From contig NZ_BNCM01000002.1 in NCBI RefSeq assembly GCF_014656475.1, positions 62,001 through 126,000 on the forward strand: a DNA stretch of 64,000 nt, in the 5' to 3' direction. Below, in pieces: positions 40,476 to 48,711 of this stretch. Each line of letters begins with the position of its first letter. Position 1 is the first letter of the stretch. Source of the stretch: Sinomonas cellulolyticus. GTDB taxonomy: Bacteria > Actinomycetota > Actinomycetes > Actinomycetales > Micrococcaceae. The notes below the pieces were generated by a model, which worked only from the letters and a program-made list of their open reading frames with translations, searched no databases and was not told where the DNA came from. A program made the translations under genes and the position numbers.

Positions 40476-42656
40476 ATGTCACCAGCACCCCGCCCCGCCG
40501 CGACGCTCGCACCGCGCGCCGGCCTCGCGAACCGCCTCGCCGACCAGGGCGCGCGCTTCACGGCCATGCCGGTGGGCTCCAAGATCTCGCTCGCGTTCCT
40601 CGCGTTCATCGTGCTCGTGGCCATCTTCGGGCCCATGCTGGCCCCCTACGGCGAGAACGAGTCCTTCATCCCCAAGACGGCCCCCAACGCAGAGCACCTC
40701 TTCGGCACCGACCTCGGCGGCCGCGACGTCTTCACCCGCCTCCTGTACGGCGCCCGCATCTCGATCATGATCGGCCTCGGCGCCGTGGCCCTCGCGGTGG
40801 TCATCGGCGCAGTCCTCGGCGCGGTTGCGGCGACGAGCCGCAAGTGGGCCGACGAGACGGTCATGCGCATCCTCGACGTCGTGATGGCGTTCCCCGGCAT
40901 CGCCCTGGCCGCCGCGCTCATGTTCGCACTCTCGGGCGGCGCCCTGAACGCCTTCGGCTCCACCGTGCCGGTGCTGATCCTCTCGATCGCCATTGTGTAC
41001 TCACCGCAGCTGGCCCGCGTGGTCCGCGCCAACGTCCTCTCCCAGTACGGCGAGGACTACGTCCGCGCGGAGAGGGTCATCGGCGCCGGCCGCTTCTACA
41101 TCCTGGGCAAGCACATCGTGCGCAACACCGCGGCGCCGGTGCTCGTGTTCGCCACCGTCATGGTCGCCGACGCCATCATCCTCGAGGCATCCCTGTCCTT
41201 CCTCGGTGCCGGTGTCCAGCAGCCCGCCGCCTCGTGGGGCAACGTCATGAGCGACGGCCGCCAGCTGGTCTTCTCCGGCGGCTGGTGGCCCACCACGTTC
41301 GGCGGCATCACGATCCTGCTGACCGTCCTGGCCCTGAACATCCTCGCCGAGGGCCTCACCGATGCCATGGTGAACCCGCGCCTGCGCAGGGCGCCGAAGG
41401 TGAGGGACGACGACGGGTCGGCAGCTACCGTCGCCGGGGCGGCCGTCGAGGAGCTCGCCTCGGGCACCTCCGCCGCAGGCAGCCCAGCCGGCGAGCTGGC
41501 CGCCGTCGGCAGCGACGACGCGCCCGACCCCGCGTTCGCCGCCGAGGCGGCCGACGCCGTCGCCCGCCTGGACTCCGACCCGACCGCCCTGCTCGACCTC
41601 GAGCTCGCCAAGCTCGCGCAGATCGAGTCCGCCCGCACAGACCGCCTCCCGCAGGTGAGTCCCGATGCCAGGCCCGTGCTCGAGGTCGAGGACCTCTCGA
41701 TCCGCTTCCCGAACCGCTACGGCGACATCCCGCTCGTGGACGGTGTCTCCTTCATGGTGCGCGAAGGCGAGACCATGGCGCTGGTCGGGGAGTCCGGCTG
41801 CGGCAAGTCCATCACCTCCCTCGCCGTCATGGGGCTGCAGGCCCCCACCGCGGAGCTCTCGGGCTCCATCCGGTTCGAGGGCAAGGAGCTGCTCACGAAC
41901 AGCCCGAAGGAGCGCACCAAGCGCTACGAGGGGCTGCGCGGCGAGCAGATCGCGATGATCTACCAGGACTCCCTGAGCGCGCTCAACCCGTCCATGCTCA
42001 TCAAGGACCAGATGGAGCAGCTCACCCGGCGCCGCGGACGCAAGAGCCCCCGCGAGCTGCTCGAGCTCGTCAAGCTCGACCCGGACCGAACGCTGCGCTC
42101 CTACCCCCACGAGCTCTCGGGCGGCCAGCGGCAGCGCGTCGTCATCGCCATGGCTCTCTCGCGCTCCCCCAAGATCGTCGTCGCGGACGAGCCCACCACG
42201 GCGCTGGACGTCACGGTCCAGAAGCAGGTCATCGACCTGCTCAACGAGCTGCGCGAGCAGCTGGGCTTCGCCATGGTGTTCGTCAGCCACGACCTCGCCC
42301 TCGTCGCCGAACTCGCCCACCGCGTCACGGTCATGTACGCCGGCCAGGTCGTCGAGACGGCACGCACCTCGGACCTGCTGCGCAACCCGCGGCACGAGTA
42401 CACCCGCGGCCTCCTCGGCTCCGTCCTCTCGATCGAGGCAGACGCACCCCGCCTGCACCAGATCCGCGGCACCGTCCCATCGCCCCGGGACTTCGCCGCC
42501 GGAGACCGCTTCGCCGAGCGCTCCCTGCGCCCCGACGCCGACCCCGACCAGCGCCTGGCATTCGTGCCCGTCGAGGGTGAGCCGGAGCACTACTGGGCCA
42601 GCCATGAGAAGACCGCGAGCCGCCACGGCGACCTCGTCAAGGAAGGAGTGCAGTGA
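40476..42656 (+). CDS. siaG: Permease-ATPase fusion (DppC-DppD type)
   Basis: 726 residues combining a DppC-like permease (1-310; signature YGEDYVRAERVIGAGRFYILGKHIVRNTAAP and INILAEGLTDAMVNPRLR) with an Ala/Asp-rich linker (about 310-405) and an ABC ATPase (Walker A GESGCGKS near 440, signature LSGGQRQR, Walker B VVADEPTTALD, H-loop FVSHDLA). The fusion is in one frame with no sign of a sequencing slip. It supplies the second permease and first ATPase of the importer. It overlaps the next gene by 4 nt. Confidence 0.92.
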   Translation: MSPAPRPAATLAPRAGLANRLADQGARFTAMPVGSKISLAFLAFIVLVAIFGPMLAPYGENESFIPKTAPNAEHLFGTDLGGRDVFTRLLYGARISIMIGLGAVALAVVIGAVLGAVAATSRKWADETVMRILDVVMAFPGIALAAALMFALSGGALNAFGSTVPVLILSIAIVYSPQLARVVRANVLSQYGEDYVRAERVIGAGRFYILGKHIVRNTAAPVLVFATVMVADAIILEASLSFLGAGVQQPAASWGNVMSDGRQLVFSGGWWPTTFGGITILLTVLALNILAEGLTDAMVNPRLRRAPKVRDDDGSAATVAGAAVEELASGTSAAGSPAGELAAVGSDDAPDPAFAAEAADAVARLDSDPTALLDLELAKLAQIESARTDRLPQVSPDARPVLEVEDLSIRFPNRYGDIPLVDGVSFMVREGETMALVGESGCGKSITSLAVMGLQAPTAELSGSIRFEGKELLTNSPKERTKRYEGLRGEQIAMIYQDSLSALNPSMLIKDQMEQLTRRRGRKSPRELLELVKLDPDRTLRSYPHELSGGQRQRVVIAMALSRSPKIVVADEPTTALDVTVQKQVIDLLNELREQLGFAMVFVSHDLALVAELAHRVTVMYAGQVVETARTSDLLRNPRHEYTRGLLGSVLSIEADAPRLHQIRGTVPSPRDFAAGDRFAERSLRPDADPDQRLAFVPVEGEPEHYWASHEKTASRHGDLVKEGVQ

Positions 42657-43468
42657 CTGCGAATACCGGAGCCGGCAACGCTCCCGTCCTTGAGCTGAAG
42701 GACCTCAAGGTCCACCACCGCGCGCGCGGCGGTTCCCTGTTCCGGCCCACCATCGTCAAGGCGGTCGACGGCGTGGACTTCTCCGTCAGCCGCGGCGAGA
42801 CGGTCGGGATCGTGGGAGAGTCAGGCTCGGGCAAGTCCACGCTCGCCAACGTCCTCGTCGGCCTCCAGCCGCCCACCGACGGCACACTGATGTTCCGGGG
42901 CAAGCCCGTGAAGCGGCTCGACGGCGCCCTCCGCAAGGAGTTCGGCCGGACGGTCTCCGTGGTCTTCCAGGACCCTGCGACGGCCCTCAACCCCCGCATG
43001 ACCATCCAGGACATCCTCCTCGACCCGCTCATCGTCCACGGGGTCGGGAACGACGCCTCGCGCCGAGCCCGGGTCCGGGAACTGCTCGCCGTCGTGGGAC
43101 TGCCGCAGTCCGCGGCGGAGGTCACGCCGTCGAACGTCTCCGGCGGCCAGCGCCAGCGCGTCGCGATTGCCCGTGCCCTCGCGCTCGAGCCGGAGATCAT
43201 CATCGCCGACGAGCCCACGAGCGCCCTCGACGTCTCCGTGCGCGCCCAGGTGCTCAACCTGCTCAACGACCTCAAGCAGCAGCTCGGGCTCGGCATGGTA
43301 TTCATCAGCCACGACATCCAGACCGTCCGATACGTCTCTGACCGGATCTGCGTTGTCTTCAAGGGCCGGATCGTCGAGGAGGGCACCGCAGCCCGGGTCT
43401 TCGACTCCCCCACCAACGACTACACGCGGAAGCTCCTCGGCGCCGCGCCGAGCCTCCTGCACGCCTGA
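42653..43468 (+). CDS. siaI: ABC transporter ATP-binding protein (DppF-like)
   Basis: 271 residues from GTG at 42653, overlapping the preceding stop as GTGA with AAGGAG upstream. Walker A GESGSGKS, Q-loop VFQDPATALNP, signature VSGGQRQR, Walker B IIADEPTSALD, H-loop FISHDIQ. It pairs with the fused ATPase to energise the family-5 importer on the cytosolic face. Confidence 0.93.
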   Translation: MTANTGAGNAPVLELKDLKVHHRARGGSLFRPTIVKAVDGVDFSVSRGETVGIVGESGSGKSTLANVLVGLQPPTDGTLMFRGKPVKRLDGALRKEFGRTVSVVFQDPATALNPRMTIQDILLDPLIVHGVGNDASRRARVRELLAVVGLPQSAAEVTPSNVSGGQRQRVAIARALALEPEIIIADEPTSALDVSVRAQVLNLLNDLKQQLGLGMVFISHDIQTVRYVSDRICVVFKGRIVEEGTAARVFDSPTNDYTRKLLGAAPSLLHA

Positions 43469-43525
43469 CGCCAGCTTCCCACCCACCACACTCACGGACC
43501 CACCCACCCTCCCGAGGAGATTTCT

Positions 43526-44443
43526 GTGCCCGCCACCTTCCACGGCGTCATCCCGCCCGTCGTCACCCCCCGCCACGCCGACGGCACGCTGGACGTCGAG
43601 TCCCTCAAGAACGTCACGAAGCACCTCATCGACGGCGGGGTGACCGGCCTGTTCGTGCTCGGCTCCTCCGGTGAGGTGCCCTACATGACGAACGCCGAGC
43701 GCGAGCTCGCGGTCCGCACGATCGCCGAGGCCAACGCGGGCGCCGTCCCGCTCGTGGTGGGCGCGAACGAGCAGACCACCAACCGCGTGATCGACGAGGC
43801 CAAGAAGATGGTCGACCTCGGCGCGGACGCACTCGTGATCACGTCCATGTACTACGCGATCGGCAACGCCGCGGAGACCGAGGCCCACTTCCGCGCGATC
43901 CACGAGGCCGTCGCCACGCCCATCTTCGCCTACGACGTCCCCGTCCGCACCCACTACAAGCTCCCCACCGACGTGCTCGTCCGCCTCGCTCACGATGGCG
44001 TGATCGCGGGCGTCAAGGACTCCTCGGGCGACGACGTCTCCTTCCGCCAGCTCCTGTTGGCCACGAAGGGCCTCGACGGGTTCTCGGTCTTCACCGGCCA
44101 CGAGGTCGTCGTGGACGGCGCGCTCCTGGGCGGCGCGGCCGGCGTCGTCCCCGGCCTGGGCAACGTGGACCCGGCCGGCTACCGCAGGCTCTACGACCTC
44201 GCCAAGGCCGGCGACTGGGCCGGCGCCGCCGCCGAACAGGACCGCCTCGCGCGCGTCTTCGACATCGTGTACGCGCCCGGAAACCGCGTCTCCGGCGGGG
44301 CTGCGGGGCTCGGCGCGTTCAAGACCGCCCTGCAGCTCATGGGCATCATCGAGTCCAACACCATGAGCACCCCCATGGAGTCGCTCAATGAGGCCGAGAC
44401 CGAGACCATCCGCCGCATCCTCGTGGAGACCGGGCTGCTTTGA
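43526..44443 (+). CDS. nanA: DapA/NanA-family aldolase, probable N-acetylneuraminate lyase
   Basis: 305 residues, GTG 43526 behind GAGGAGA. TIM-barrel of the DHDPS/NAL family: GSSGEVPYMTNAER, Tyr in FAYDVPVRTHY (about 135) and Schiff-base lysine in GVKDSSGD (K164). Family members include dihydrodipicolinate synthase, sialic acid lyase and keto-sugar aldolases. Context (importer, ROK kinase, NanE-type epimerase) strongly favours cleavage of sialic acid to ManNAc and pyruvate; DapA itself is unlikely in such an operon. Confidence 0.85.
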   Translation: MPATFHGVIPPVVTPRHADGTLDVESLKNVTKHLIDGGVTGLFVLGSSGEVPYMTNAERELAVRTIAEANAGAVPLVVGANEQTTNRVIDEAKKMVDLGADALVITSMYYAIGNAAETEAHFRAIHEAVATPIFAYDVPVRTHYKLPTDVLVRLAHDGVIAGVKDSSGDDVSFRQLLLATKGLDGFSVFTGHEVVVDGALLGGAAGVVPGLGNVDPAGYRRLYDLAKAGDWAGAAAEQDRLARVFDIVYAPGNRVSGGAAGLGAFKTALQLMGIIESNTMSTPMESLNEAETETIRRILVETGLL

Positions 44444-44504
44444 GGCGCCCCTTCCACCGCGCCCGTCCTTCCGACCCCCACCCGACCCCGAGGAGGCCCA
44501 CAGC

Positions 44505-45575
44505 GTGAGGCATGCGATCGGCGTCGACCTCGGCGGCACCAAGACCGCGGGCGGCCTCGTCTCCGAGGACGGCGAGGTGCTGTTCCGGGAGACGATCCCC
44601 ACGCTCTCCCAGGACGGCGGCGAGGCCATCCTCAACGCGACGGCCGAGCTCATCCTCCGCATCCGGCGGCGCGCCGCCGCGGAGGGCCTCGGGGTGGCTG
44701 GGACCGGGGTCGGCTCGGCCGGGGTGATCGACGCCGCGCACGGCACGGTCGTCTCGGCCACCGACGCGATCCGCGGCTGGGCCGGCACCGACATCGCCGG
44801 CGGCCTGTCCGGCCGGACGGGGCTGCACACCGCCGTCGTCAACGATGTCCACGCGCACGCGCTCGGCGAGGCGTGGCTGGGAGCTGCCCGCGCGACGTCG
44901 TCCTCCCTCCTGCTCGCGTTCGGCACCGGCGTGGGCGGCAGCTTCGTGGTCGGGGGCCGGCCGCTCCTGGGCCACCGCTGGGTGGGCGGCCACGTGGGCC
45001 ACGTCGCCTCCCCCTTCGCGCACGACGCCGCGGGCTCACCGCTGCCGTGCGTGTGCGGTTCCGCGGGGCACGTCGAGGCGATCGCCTCAGGCCCCGCGCT
45101 GCACTCCGAATACCTCCGGCGCGGCGGCGATCCCGCCGTGCCGGACACCAAGGCCGTGTTCGAGCGGGCCGAAGGGGCCTCGTCCGGCGGCGGCCGGTCC
45201 GACGGCGGCCGGTCCGGCGGCGACCGGTCCGGCGGCGGCCGGTCCGACGACGGCCGGTCCGGCGGCGGCCGGTCCGACGACGGCCGGTCCGGCGGCGACT
45301 CTGTCGCCGTCGCGGCCATCTCCGTCGCCGCGCGGGCGGCCGGTCAGGCAGCCGGCGGCCTGGCGAACATCCTCGACCCCGAGCTCATCGTGGTCTCCGG
45401 GGGCCTCGCCGACGCCGGGCCCCTGTGGTGGGAGGCGATGGAGGCAGCGTTCCGGGCCGAACTCATGCCGCCGCTCGCCGCCCTGCCCCTCGTGCGGGCC
45501 TCCCTCGGCGGGGCCGCCGCCCTCGCCGGTGCCGCGCGGCTCGTATTCTCGCCCGAGGTCCTCGCGCATTCCTAG
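44505..45575 (+). CDS. nanK: ROK family sugar kinase, probable N-acetylmannosamine kinase
   Basis: 356 residues from GTG 44505 (VRHAIGVDLGGTKTAGG) with GAGGAGG upstream. ATP motif DLGGTKT, VNDVHAHALGEA, GTGVGGSFV, GHVGHV. The zinc site reads PCVCGSAGHVEAIASG: two cysteines are present but the third expected Cys is replaced by His. Residues about 227-265 are a 15-bp-repeat-encoded insert of S-G/D-G/D-G/D-R units, not seen in other ROK kinases I know. Likely phosphorylates ManNAc, the product of the lyase, to ManNAc-6-P for the next enzyme. Confidence 0.88.
   Translation: MRHAIGVDLGGTKTAGGLVSEDGEVLFRETIPTLSQDGGEAILNATAELILRIRRRAAAEGLGVAGTGVGSAGVIDAAHGTVVSATDAIRGWAGTDIAGGLSGRTGLHTAVVNDVHAHALGEAWLGAARATSSSLLLAFGTGVGGSFVVGGRPLLGHRWVGGHVGHVASPFAHDAAGSPLPCVCGSAGHVEAIASGPALHSEYLRRGGDPAVPDTKAVFERAEGASSGGGRSDGGRSGGDRSGGGRSDDGRSGGGRSDDGRSGGDSVAVAAISVAARAAGQAAGGLANILDPELIVVSGGLADAGPLWWEAMEAAFRAELMPPLAALPLVRASLGGAAALAGAARLVFSPEVLAHS
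45183..45299 (+). repeat. 15-bp minisatellite in the nanK coding region
   Basis: Seven full units of TCCGGCGGCGGCCGG (variants with GAC for GGC) plus a 12-bp partial, in frame, coding for Ser-Gly/Asp-Gly/Asp-Gly/Asp-Arg. Two unit types alternate near the 3' half. Confidence 0.9.
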
Positions 45576-45614
45576 CCGATCGCCCAGCGCCCCGTCCTGA
45601 AAGGTCCCCCTCCC

Positions 45615-46298
45615 GTGATCCTCACCCCCGACGCCCTCGAGGCCCTGCGCGGCCAGCTCATCGTCTCGTGCCAGGCCTACCCTGGCGAGCCGCTGCGCGA
45701 GCCGCACATCACCGCCCGGATGGCAGAAGCGGTGGTGCAGGGCGGGGCCGCAGCCGTGCGCGTGCAGGGCGTGGCCGACGTGCAGTTCACCCGCACCGCC
45801 GTGGAGGTGCCGGTGATCGGACTGTGGAAGGACGGACACAGCGGCGTCTTCATCACGCCCACGCTGCGGCACGCGCTCGCGGTCGCGGCCGCCGGCGCTC
45901 ACGTCGTGGCGATCGACGGCACGCGGCGCGAGCGGCCGGACGGGCTCTCGCTCGCCCAGACCGTGGCCGGAATCCATGCTGAGTCGCACGCCCTCGTGAT
46001 GGCCGACTGCGGCTCACTGGACGACGCCCGCGCCGCCGCGGATGCCGGGGCCGACCTCATCGGCACGACCCTGGCGGGGTACACCGGGGAACGTGCCAAG
46101 ACCGAGGGGCCGGACCTCGAGCTCCTCGCAGACGTGGCTTCCGACGGCCTGGGACGGCCGCTCATCGCGGAGGGCCGCATCCACACCCCCGCCCAGGCCC
46201 GCGCCGCGCTCGACGCCGGGGCCTTCGCCGTGGTGGTAGGCACCGCCATCACCCACCCGACGTCGATCACCGGCTGGTTCCGGGACGCCCTCGCCTGA
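45615..46298 (+). CDS. nanE: N-acetylmannosamine-6-phosphate 2-epimerase
   Basis: 227 residues, GTG 45615. TIM-barrel NanE family: QLIVSCQAY near the start, AAAVRVQGVADV, GLWKDG, VFITPTLRHALAVA and a phosphate-binding end GAFAVVVGTAITHPTSIT. It converts ManNAc-6-P to GlcNAc-6-P, joining sialic-acid catabolism to the GlcNAc pathway. NagA and NagB needed to reach fructose-6-P are not in this window. It is the last gene of the operon before tandem repeats. Confidence 0.92.
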   Translation: MILTPDALEALRGQLIVSCQAYPGEPLREPHITARMAEAVVQGGAAAVRVQGVADVQFTRTAVEVPVIGLWKDGHSGVFITPTLRHALAVAAAGAHVVAIDGTRRERPDGLSLAQTVAGIHAESHALVMADCGSLDDARAAADAGADLIGTTLAGYTGERAKTEGPDLELLADVASDGLGRPLIAEGRIHTPAQARAALDAGAFAVVVGTAITHPTSITGWFRDALA

Positions 46299-46303
46299 AA
46301 CGT

Positions 46304-46455
46304 TGAGGGGTCACTTCCTCTCTGAGGGGTCACATCCCCCCTGAGGGGTCACATCCCCTCTGAGGGGTCACTTCCCCTCTGAGGGGTCACATCCCCTCTG
46401 AGGGGTCACTTCCCCTCTGAGGGGTCACATCCCCTCTGAGGGGTCACTTCCCCCC
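46304..46455 (+). repeat. Eight 19-bp tandem repeats after the nan operon
   Basis: Exactly 8 x 19 bp of TGAGGGGTCACWTCCCCTC, with T,A,A,T,A,T,A,T at position 12 (nearly a 38-bp double unit). Each unit contains a small hairpin GAGGGG...CCCCTC. Not coding and without spacers. Confidence 0.95.
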
Positions 46456-46508
46456 CCGCGACCCCGCAGCGCCCGCGCCGTACCCCCGCGCTCCCGTAGC
46501 ATGCTGGG

Positions 46509-47921
46509 GTGGACACCGAGTATGACGTCATCGTGGTCGGCGGCGGGGCGGCGGGCGAGAACGCAGCCGACCGAGCAGTGAAGGGCGGCCTCACCGCCGC
46601 CATCGTGGAGAAGAGCCTGCTCGGGGGCGCATGCTCCTATTGGGCCTGCGAGCCCTCCAAGGCCCTCCTGAGGCCGGGCACGGCACTCCACGCGGCGCGG
46701 CGGGTGCCCGGAGCGCGTGAAGCGGTGGCCGGAAGCCTCGACGTCCCGGCCGTCCTCGCGCACCGCGACGAGGCCTCGAGCCACTGGGACGACGCCGGCC
46801 AGGTCAGCTGGGCGCAGGACGCCGGCATCGCGCTCGTCCGCGGCACGGCCCGGCTCACGGGCGCCAAGCGCCTGTGGGTGACCGACGACGACGGCAACCA
46901 CTTCACGCTCACGGCGAGGCACGCCGTCGTGCTCGCGACGGGTTCGGTGCCCTCCCTGCCCAAGATCCCGGGACTGCACACCGTCCCGGTCTGGACGACC
47001 GCGGACGCGACGAGCACCCAGGAGGTGCCGGAGAGCCTGGCAGTGATCGGCGGGGGCGTCGCCGGCGCCGAGCTGGCCCAGGCGTTCGCCCGGCTCGGGT
47101 CGCGGGTCACGGTGCTCGCGCGCGGGTCCTTCCTGAGTGCCTTCCCCGAGGACGCCAGGAGCCTTGTCGCGGACGGGCTGCGCGCGGACGGCGTCGAGAT
47201 CCTGGAGGGCGTCTCGCCTGAGCTGGCGGAGGAGACGGACGACGGCGCCGTGCGGCTCACGCTCCCGGGCGGCCGCACGCTGGAAGCGGCACGGGTGCTC
47301 GTCTCCACCGGGCGCCGCCCGGCGCTGGACGGGCTCGGCCTGCCGGCATTCGGGATCGAGCCCCACGCGCTGCGGGTCGCGGAGACCGGCCGGGTGCAGG
47401 GGCTGTCGTGGCTGTACGCCGTGGGCGACTGCTCGGGCGGTCCCAAGCTCACCCATCAGGGCAAGTACCAGGCGCGGATCACCGGGGATGCCATCGTCGC
47501 CGCCGCGCGCGGCGAGCTGGAAGCTGCACCTGCCCCGTGGAGCCGCCACGCCCGCACCGCCGACGTGCTCGCCGTGCCCCACGTGGTCTTCACCGATCCT
47601 GAGCTCGCCACGGTGGGCCTCACGGAAGAGGACGCCTGGGAGGCGGGCATCCGTGTGCGCGCCGTGGAGCTGCCGATTTCGGTAGCGGGTGCGTGGCAGC
47701 ACGCGGAGGACTACGAGGGGTGGGCGCAGTTCCTCGTCGACGAGGATGCCCGCACTCTCGTCGGCGCATGCTTCGCAGGACCGGACGTGGCCGAGCTGCT
47801 GCACGCGGCGACGATCGCGATCGTGGGCGAGGTTCCGCTCGAGCGCCTGTGGCATGCGACGCCGTCCTTCCCCACCCTCAGCGAGGTATGGCTGAGGTTC
47901 CTCGAGGCCTACGGGCTGTAG
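46509..47921 (+). CDS. Pyridine nucleotide-disulfide oxidoreductase (dihydrolipoamide dehydrogenase/MerA-like)
   Basis: 470 residues, GTG 46509; a TAGCAT box ends 6 nt before it, so leaderless. FAD motif VIVVGGGAAGENAA, redox pair C42-SYWA-C47 (GGACSYWACEPSK), NAD motif LAVIGGGVAGAELAQA, and a C-terminal dimerisation domain with LWHATPSFPTLSEVW, where His pairs with Glu in lipoamide dehydrogenases but the usual HAHPT motif is altered. It lacks MerA's N-terminal metal-binding domain and C-terminal vicinal cysteines. Substrate unknown; often annotated NAD(P)/FAD-dependent oxidoreductase. Confidence 0.88.
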   Translation: MDTEYDVIVVGGGAAGENAADRAVKGGLTAAIVEKSLLGGACSYWACEPSKALLRPGTALHAARRVPGAREAVAGSLDVPAVLAHRDEASSHWDDAGQVSWAQDAGIALVRGTARLTGAKRLWVTDDDGNHFTLTARHAVVLATGSVPSLPKIPGLHTVPVWTTADATSTQEVPESLAVIGGGVAGAELAQAFARLGSRVTVLARGSFLSAFPEDARSLVADGLRADGVEILEGVSPELAEETDDGAVRLTLPGGRTLEAARVLVSTGRRPALDGLGLPAFGIEPHALRVAETGRVQGLSWLYAVGDCSGGPKLTHQGKYQARITGDAIVAAARGELEAAPAPWSRHARTADVLAVPHVVFTDPELATVGLTEEDAWEAGIRVRAVELPISVAGAWQHAEDYEGWAQFLVDEDARTLVGACFAGPDVAELLHAATIAIVGEVPLERLWHATPSFPTLSEVWLRFLEAYGL

Positions 47922-47985
47922 GGCCCACGAAGAAGTCTCCCCCAGAGGCCCCCAGAGGGCACCCGTGCTCCCCTTGACCCCCGAT

Positions 47986-48014
47986 TTGTACTGACCGGTC
48001 AGTTTTCCTACAAT
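47986..48014 (+). promoter_or_regulatory. TetR-type operator and promoter of the YhgE operon
   Basis: -35 TTGTAC (47986-47991), 17-bp spacer, -10 TACAAT (48009-48014), ATG at 48022 (leaderless). The 14-bp perfect palindrome ACTGACCGGTCAGT (47990-48003) overlaps the -35 and spacer. The TetR regulator at the end of the operon is the obvious ligand. Confidence 0.75.
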
Positions 48015-48021
48015 CGAGAGC

Positions 48022-48711
48022 ATGCTTTCAGTTCGTGGCCTCCGAGTGTCTGGGCGGCACAGCGACCTCGTCCCTCCCACCTCCTTCGAAGCGCGCCGCG
48101 GTGAGCTCGTCCTGGTCCAGGCAGACGGCCGGGACCACCGCACCGCGCTGGCCCTCGCCGTCTCCGGACGCGTGGCCCCCACCGAGGGAACGGCGAGATG
48201 GGGCGCCCCGAGGGGGTCGGCCAGGAGGGACCTCGCGGCGCTGCGGCGCGCGAGCGCCGTCGTCGACGCCCCCGAGATCAACGAGGCCGAGCTCCATCTC
48301 AGGGTCAGGGACCTCGTGGCAGAGGATCTCGCCCTCCTCCCCCGCCGCCACCGCGGCCCCGGCAACCCCGCGGCGTGGCTCACCGTCAACGCCTTCGAGG
48401 ACGTCGCCGACCAGTGGGCCGAGGACCTGCCGGCACGCCGTCGGACCGAACTGCTCACCGCGCTTGCCCTCGCCAATCCCGAGACCGGCCTGCTCGTCCT
48501 GGACTCCCCCGACCGCCACTCGGACGATCCGCAGGACTGGCTCCCGTTCCTCGCGGCGACCGCCGCACGCCCCGGGCGGCCGCTCGCCGTCGTGGGCATC
48601 GTGGCCGCTCTCCCACACGAGTGGGAGGGGCCGGCCGCGGCGGCCGGGAACTCGGTGCGCGGCCAGCTGGGCGAGGTTCTCACGGACCGGCTCGTGGAGG
48701 TGACCGCGTGA
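48022..48711 (+). CDS. Degenerate ABC-ATPase-like protein
   Basis: 229 residues. The overall order resembles a short ABC ATPase: start SVRGLRVSGRHSD (A-loop-like strand), then at the Walker A position VQADGRDHRTALALAVSG, which lacks the GxxxxGK[ST] lysine, and a Walker-B-like LLVLDSPDRHSDDPQDWLPFL with no following Glu. The signature LSGGQ is replaced by EDLPARRRTELLTALALANP. It probably does not hydrolyse ATP, or does so unusually. It is co-transcribed with a YhgE/Pip-type membrane protein (4-nt overlap) and a TetR gene. Confidence 0.75.
   Translation: MLSVRGLRVSGRHSDLVPPTSFEARRGELVLVQADGRDHRTALALAVSGRVAPTEGTARWGAPRGSARRDLAALRRASAVVDAPEINEAELHLRVRDLVAEDLALLPRRHRGPGNPAAWLTVNAFEDVADQWAEDLPARRRTELLTALALANPETGLLVLDSPDRHSDDPQDWLPFLAATAARPGRPLAVVGIVAALPHEWEGPAAAAGNSVRGQLGEVLTDRLVEVTA

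Noticed and set aside
43526..44443. Dihydrodipicolinate synthase for lysine synthesis
   Set aside because: The family fold allows it, but the gene sits in a transporter-ROK-NanE operon, so sialic-acid lyase is the better call.
46304..46455. CRISPR array
   Set aside because: Repeats follow each other with no spacers and no cas genes are near.
46509..47921. Mercuric reductase
   Set aside because: No metal-binding N-terminal domain, no C-terminal cysteine pair and no mer genes nearby.
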